Below, in pieces: positions 24,073-27,978 of a stretch of 27,978 nucleotides of DNA. How positions within the stretch are numbered: position 1 is the first letter of the stretch; each line of letters begins with the position of its first letter. A program made the position numbers and the translations under genes. Where the stretch lies: positions 1-27,978 of the forward strand of contig CANHTV010000003.1 in the NCBI GenBank assembly GCA_947463285.1, in the 5' to 3' direction. Origin of the DNA: Verrucomicrobiaceae bacterium. GTDB lineage: Bacteria > Verrucomicrobiota > Verrucomicrobiia > Verrucomicrobiales > Verrucomicrobiaceae. The notes beneath the pieces are model-generated. The model searched no databases, was not told the DNA's origin, and saw only the letters and a list, made by a program, of their open reading frames with translations.

Positions 24073-24642
24073 TTATTCGGGAACGATGATCTGGTCATCA
24101 GGCTGCACTTGCACATCCACGGCTGGATCACCTGTTCCTGAGGACAGATTGTGGATGGTTGCAGGGCGGCCTGCGCGAATAAGCTTCACCTTTTTCATGC
24201 TACCAAAAGGAGTGGGACCACCTGCCGTCATGACGGCCTGTGACATGGTCATACCCTGCCTGTAAAGAACGGCTCCTGGCTTCTGCACACCAGTGATAGT
24301 GATGGATCGCATCGTCGCGGCACTTTCCCCACCATCGATGGAAACAAGCACATTCGGACGCGTGTAGATCTCGCGGTCAACGTAAGTCCTCTCGATGGTC
24401 TTCTGCAAATCTGAGGGCTTCAAGCCGGCTGCGCGGACTTCTCCTATGTGCAAAAGGTTGATCGTCCCACGGTCACTGATGGTGTAAATACCGCGGATCT
24501 GCGCCACTTCATTGTCAGGGATGGCCCCGATGGAAAGCGTCACGCGATCTGCTGGGCGTAGCGGCAACTCACCACTCTGGCCAAAGGCACCGAGATTCAT
24601 CAAGCTGACAGTCAGTGCCGTAACGAGGATTTGGGTCTTCAT
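24073..24642 (-). CDS. Short polysaccharide export (OPX) protein
   Basis: The 189-residue protein has a signal peptide ending near residue 21 (MNLGAFGQSG), but no lipobox cysteine. Residues about 27-103 form the polysaccharide-export domain (LPLRPADRVTLSIGAIPDNEV, YTISDRGTINLLHIGEV, RPNVLVSIDG) and about 112-165 one SLBB domain (SITITGVQKPGAVLY). Canonical Wza is about twice this length, is a lipoprotein, and ends in an amphipathic outer-membrane helix; all these are missing. It is 28 bp downstream of the Wzc-type kinase gene, so it belongs to a capsule/exopolysaccharide export set. ATG 24642 chosen; a longer upstream frame overlaps the kinase gene. Confidence 0.9.
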   Translation of the reverse strand: MKTQILVTALTVSLMNLGAFGQSGELPLRPADRVTLSIGAIPDNEVAQIRGIYTISDRGTINLLHIGEVRAAGLKPSDLQKTIERTYVDREIYTRPNVLVSIDGGESAATMRSITITGVQKPGAVLYRQGMTMSQAVMTAGGPTPFGSMKKVKLIRAGRPATIHNLSSGTGDPAVDVQVQPDDQIIVPE

Positions 24643-24670
24643 GGAGATAGATTGTAGAAGTTGAACAGCC

Positions 24671-26866
24671 TTAGAATAAATCACCATTTTGAGCGTTCGA
24701 ACTGCGAGGCATTTCGGGAGCTTGTGCCACATCCTTTGGTTTGCGCTTACGCTTCTTCGTGGCTCCACCGGCTTCCGTCGCAGCCTGATTGTTTGGCGAG
24801 TAGTAGGTGTAGTAGCTGGTGTAATATTGGTACTGCGAGTCACTGCGCACATCAACGTTATTCAGGACAACACCAAGCACGGTACCTCCGACATTTTCCA
24901 CGGTCTGCTTCACGCGCATGAGCATGTGGCGTGGCAGCTTGCGATGCTGCACCACCAGCATCGTCAGGTCAGCTTCATTCGCGAGCACCGAGGCATCACT
25001 GACTCCCAGAATCGGAGGCGAATCGATCAAGACAAGATCGAAACGGCTTTTCACATCAGCAATCAGTTCGCTCATGCGCTGAGAATTCAAAACTCCTGCA
25101 CTATCCGCCGGCAACATGCCACTGGGCAAGAAATAAAGATTATCCACAGGGGTCCGCACCACAACTTCCTCCAGTCGGACATTCGAAGTCAGATAATTTG
25201 TCAGGCCGACGGTGTTGCTGACATCGAACAGAGTATGCATGCTGGGACGACGAAGGTCAGCATCAATCAGCAGCACACTGTATCCCCCTTGGGCACAAAC
25301 AGTCGCGAGATTGCAAAGCGTGGTAGATTTCCCCTCACCTGCCCCACCACTGGTGACGGTGATGCAGTTTGCATCCGGGTTTCTACGGTTAAACTCAATG
25401 TTCGTGCGGAGAATGCGGTAGGCTTCAGCATCAGGATTAAAACCACTGGTGCGATGCAAGACGCCAACGTCTTTAGGAATCACTGCAAGTACAGGCACAC
25501 CGAGGAATTTCTCCACGTCGTCGAGACTCTTCACCGTGGTATCCATGTATTCGAGGAAGAAGGCTAATCCGAGTCCAAACATGATTCCGATCACACCCCC
25601 CAATGCCAGATTAATGGCTACATTCGGTTTTGCCGGACGGGTCTCCTGCTCAGCCTTCGCATAAATCGTGGCCGGGGATTTGACGAGTTCGAGCTCTGCT
25701 TTGGTTTCAGAGTAACTTTCTTTAAACTTACCCAGGACGACTTCGATGTTCGTCACTTCATCCTTGGCCGTCTTGTAATCCGTATATGCAGATTGCTTGT
25801 CCAAAAGCTCCTTTTTGGCGTCGTCATTGAAGACTTGCAGAGACTCCTGACGCTTTTTGGCTCCATCCACACGGCTGCGCAGAGCATGTAGATGTGACTG
25901 TGCTTCGGTAAGGATGAGTTCTTTGGCTTTGTCGATCTGGTCTGCGATGCCTTGTACCGTAGGATGCTTGTTCCCAAGACCTTGCTGGCGAAGACCGGCC
26001 ATGCTGATTTGCAGTTTTTGGTACTCCATCGTCATCGTGGTGAGGTTGGAGTTTTCCAATCTCAAACCCGAGGCGCGAGCGATCAGTTCATCGGGATTCA
26101 AGGCCTCCAGCTGAGCGATCTCAGCCGATAAATTCTGAACTTCCAAGGTAGCTTGAAAGAGAGCCTGATCGCGTGAAACCACCATCGATTCTTCTCCTGT
26201 TTGAACCGTGGCTCCAGGGGTCGTCGAGAGCACTCCACCAGACATCCAATCTCCAACAATCCCCGCACTTTTTTTCAGTTCCTGCATTTTTGCCCGAGCC
26301 TGACTGCTCTGCTGCTCATACTCAGTGATCTGCTTTGCGATGACTTCCAAAGCCTCTCGCTTTTGTTTGGAATCAACTTCAATACGCTGTGACATGTAAA
26401 TGGCAGCCACGGCATTCGCAATTTCTGAGGCCATCGCAGGGTCTTTGTCGAAGTACTCAATGACGACAAAATCTGACCTCACACTGGATTGGGTATCCAA
26501 ATTGGCCCTCAATGTCGCGAGTGCAGCCTGCCTTGTAGGCATCGACCAACGCTTTTGCAGATCCAGTTTATCGACCACCGGATACAGTGTTTCTGGTTTG
26601 GTAATACTCTCAAATTCGTTTTTGATCACCACATCACTGGGGGCCATGAAGCTCTCGTTTCCACGCGCAAAAACCTGCACTTTGTTAGTCGTGCGCTCGA
26701 TCTTCATCTCCACTCGACCACGGTATTTTCGGGGCATGATGTAGGTGATGATAGCTGCCGTCGCGAAGACGAGAAGGAACGATAAAAAAATCAGCCCGAA
26801 CCGGTTGCGAATGACCTGCCAAGAATCAATCGCCTGTCTCTGAATGTCTGTGCCACCGTCACTCAT
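24671..26866 (-). CDS. Wzc-type polysaccharide co-polymerase with BY-kinase domain
   Basis: The 731-residue inner-membrane protein controls chain length and export of a surface polysaccharide. Order of domains: first TM (about 24-44), Wzz domain, long periplasmic coiled coil (about 150-390), second TM (about 419-437), then a bacterial tyrosine kinase with Walker A GGAGEGKST (about 507-515), Walker A' LLIDADLRRPSMH and Walker B LVLIDSPPILGVSD. The tyrosine-rich autophosphorylation tail YQYYTSYYTYYS (about 678-690) is followed by a Lys/Arg-rich linker and an acidic end. Kinase and Wzz parts are fused, as in Proteobacteria. It lies between the OPX gene and the beta-barrel gene. Confidence 0.95.
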   Translation of the reverse strand: MSDGGTDIQRQAIDSWQVIRNRFGLIFLSFLLVFATAAIITYIMPRKYRGRVEMKIERTTNKVQVFARGNESFMAPSDVVIKNEFESITKPETLYPVVDKLDLQKRWSMPTRQAALATLRANLDTQSSVRSDFVVIEYFDKDPAMASEIANAVAAIYMSQRIEVDSKQKREALEVIAKQITEYEQQSSQARAKMQELKKSAGIVGDWMSGGVLSTTPGATVQTGEESMVVSRDQALFQATLEVQNLSAEIAQLEALNPDELIARASGLRLENSNLTTMTMEYQKLQISMAGLRQQGLGNKHPTVQGIADQIDKAKELILTEAQSHLHALRSRVDGAKKRQESLQVFNDDAKKELLDKQSAYTDYKTAKDEVTNIEVVLGKFKESYSETKAELELVKSPATIYAKAEQETRPAKPNVAINLALGGVIGIMFGLGLAFFLEYMDTTVKSLDDVEKFLGVPVLAVIPKDVGVLHRTSGFNPDAEAYRILRTNIEFNRRNPDANCITVTSGGAGEGKSTTLCNLATVCAQGGYSVLLIDADLRRPSMHTLFDVSNTVGLTNYLTSNVRLEEVVVRTPVDNLYFLPSGMLPADSAGVLNSQRMSELIADVKSRFDLVLIDSPPILGVSDASVLANEADLTMLVVQHRKLPRHMLMRVKQTVENVGGTVLGVVLNNVDVRSDSQYQYYTSYYTYYSPNNQAATEAGGATKKRKRKPKDVAQAPEMPRSSNAQNGDLF

Positions 26867-26915
26867 GATTTGATTGATTATTAGGATTAATTAACAAAAT
26901 GGACCTTTACGATTA

Positions 26916-26944
26916 ACCAGCAGATGCTTGCGCATTCCGCTGGT
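26916..26944 (-). terminator. Hairpin between the beta-barrel and kinase genes
   Basis: ACCAGC/GCTGGT outer arms (26916-26921 and 26939-26944) enclose an ATGC/GCAT inner stem with a 4-nt loop. On the minus strand it lies after the beta-barrel stop and before the kinase start; only a short AT-rich stretch follows, so it may attenuate rather than fully end transcription. Confidence 0.4.
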
Positions 26945-26968
26945 CGCACTGTTTGATGCTGGAGACAA

Positions 26969-27978
26969 TTAGAAGGTGGCAGTTAAGCCTAGGGAGACAT
27001 TGTTGCGGGTGAACTCGCGAGCCGCATCGTCGGAACTAAGAACTGAATAGTTGTATGAGGCATCGACCGCAAGGTTTTCGAGCACCTGATAACTCACTCC
27101 AGCAGACAAAAGCAAAGTATGCTCAGCAACGTCAGCCACTGTCTTTGAGCCGCCACCATCGAAATCACTGTAAGCATACTGAGCACCGCCATAAAGACCG
27201 ACCTTTTTTGTCAGCTGATGAGTGGCATTGACACCTGTGCGGAGAGAATAGCGACTTTCATAGAGAGCGAGTTCCGCACCATCGTAACCAGAGGCCCCGA
27301 ACCAACGAACTTGAGTGCGACGATCCAGCGAGTAATTCATAGCCACTTCAGCGTAGGGTGCCGTATTGCTTGCACGGTCAGATTTGTAGAATTCAGCACC
27401 AGCGCGGAAGGAACCGGTTAAGCGTTCACTCCAAGCATGATCAATACCGGCTAGAGCAAAGTGGGAGTCAAAATCGCGATTTTGCGCGGTGTTAAATCTC
27501 GTCGTCCGATAACGATATTCAGCAGTCAGAGACGTTTTTCTGGTAGCTGCATAAGAAAACTGCTGAGCGATGAGATGAGACAGACGGTTTTCCGCATCGG
27601 ACACAAAATCATCTTCGTAGCTGATTCCATCAATAGTATAAGAAGTTGTGGTAGAGAAACGCTGTGACCATGCGTAACTCACGTTAAAGTTATTGAAGCC
27701 ATAGAGATACTGACCGTTAAACAAAGTAGTCGTGCCGCCTTGAGCGATGTTTGGCTGAGCCTCGTAAGTGAGATAAAAATTATTGCTGATCTTCAGTCGT
27801 TCAGAAATCTGATGTGCAATATTGAAGGCGATACGAGCATTATAAAATGTATCATCGTAACGAGGAATGTTATCGAAGTAATAGACAGCACCAAGATCAA
27901 TAGCCGTGCTCCAAGAAGTCGTAGGATCTGCATCTGTGTAAGTCATTCCAAGACCCCCCTGAGCATAATAGGATTCGA
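26969..27978 (-). CDS. Outer-membrane beta-barrel protein (N-terminus outside window)
   Basis: The frame runs open through the window end, so the start and any signal peptide are missing; the methionine at 27946 is internal. The visible 336 residues are a long series of amphipathic strands with alternating aromatic/polar residues and short turns, ending in NNVSLGLTATF, whose terminal phenylalanine is the BAM recognition signature. It resembles BBP2-type beta-barrels found next to exopolysaccharide genes. Placed 102 bp before the tyrosine kinase gene on the same strand, it is a good candidate for the outer-membrane pore used with the short OPX protein. Confidence 0.82.
   Translation of the reverse strand, partial: ESYYAQGGLGMTYTDADPTTSWSTAIDLGAVYYFDNIPRYDDTFYNARIAFNIAHQISERLKISNNFYLTYEAQPNIAQGGTTTLFNGQYLYGFNNFNVSYAWSQRFSTTTSYTIDGISYEDDFVSDAENRLSHLIAQQFSYAATRKTSLTAEYRYRTTRFNTAQNRDFDSHFALAGIDHAWSERLTGSFRAGAEFYKSDRASNTAPYAEVAMNYSLDRRTQVRWFGASGYDGAELALYESRYSLRTGVNATHQLTKKVGLYGGAQYAYSDFDGGGSKTVADVAEHTLLLSAGVSYQVLENLAVDASYNYSVLSSDDAAREFTRNNVSLGLTATF

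Noticed and set aside
24689..25567. 292-residue plus-strand ORF
   Set aside because: Antisense to the kinase domain of the Wzc-type gene, whose Walker motifs leave no doubt.
1..27978. tRNA, rRNA, CRISPR, insertion sequence, integrase or phage genes
   Set aside because: Looked for on both strands; no cloverleaf-like sequence, regular spacer array, transposase motif or phage protein was seen.

Overview
The window reads as a chromosomal segment of a Gram-negative bacterium of the PVC group, most likely Verrucomicrobiota (Prosthecobacter/Verrucomicrobium-like). This is an inference. It rests on secreted proteins typical of that group (a PQQ-type beta-propeller beginning DWPAWRGP, a secreted FAD oxidoreductase, a Tat-type sugar-isomerase-like TIM barrel, DUF3500), on outer-membrane and lipoprotein genes, and on start codons that mostly lack a Shine-Dalgarno sequence. 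I see no tRNA, rRNA, CRISPR array, insertion sequence or phage gene.

Layout. 1-2.9 kb: the end of a tandem NIPSNAP protein, a coiled-coil lipoprotein paired with a coiled-coil inner-membrane protein, and a convergent PfkB sugar kinase. 2.9-4.1 kb: a proline-rich membrane-anchored protein followed by a 28-residue membrane microprotein and a strong terminator. 4.3-8.6 kb: housekeeping genes (aroB and miaA overlapping; a thioredoxin-like protein; a low-molecular-weight phosphatase; an L,D-transpeptidase lipoprotein). 8.7-10.4 kb: a small lipoprotein, rlmN and a BamE-like envelope protein overlapping rlmN. 10.6-16.5 kb: a block that looks more GC-rich, holding a PQQ beta-propeller protein, a divergent FAD oxidoreductase, a zinc alcohol dehydrogenase, a DinB-like protein, an HxlR regulator with a two-copy 22-bp operator-like repeat, and a SnoaL-like protein. 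16.6-19.8 kb: an O-methyltransferase, a clan GH-A-like secreted protein and a sterol-desaturase-family hydroxylase on one strand. 19.8-21.6 kb: DUF3500 and SGNH hydrolase genes. 21.6-28 kb: a co-directional minus-strand run comprising an outer-membrane beta-barrel (cut by the window end), a Wzc-type tyrosine autokinase, a short polysaccharide-export (OPX) protein, a cysteine-cluster protein, a membrane coiled-coil protein, a glyoxalase-fold protein and a TIM-barrel protein.

The most coherent system is the polysaccharide-export set at 24.0-28.0 kb. A very short OPX protein without a lipobox sits beside a beta-barrel, which fits a design in which the barrel, not the OPX protein, forms the outer-membrane pore. 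Other leads are the HxlR operator repeats, the paired coiled-coil envelope proteins, the proline-rich protein with its microprotein, a duplicated cysteine-containing module in the FAD oxidoreductase, and the near absence of Shine-Dalgarno motifs. All identifications come from reading motifs by eye; no database search was run.
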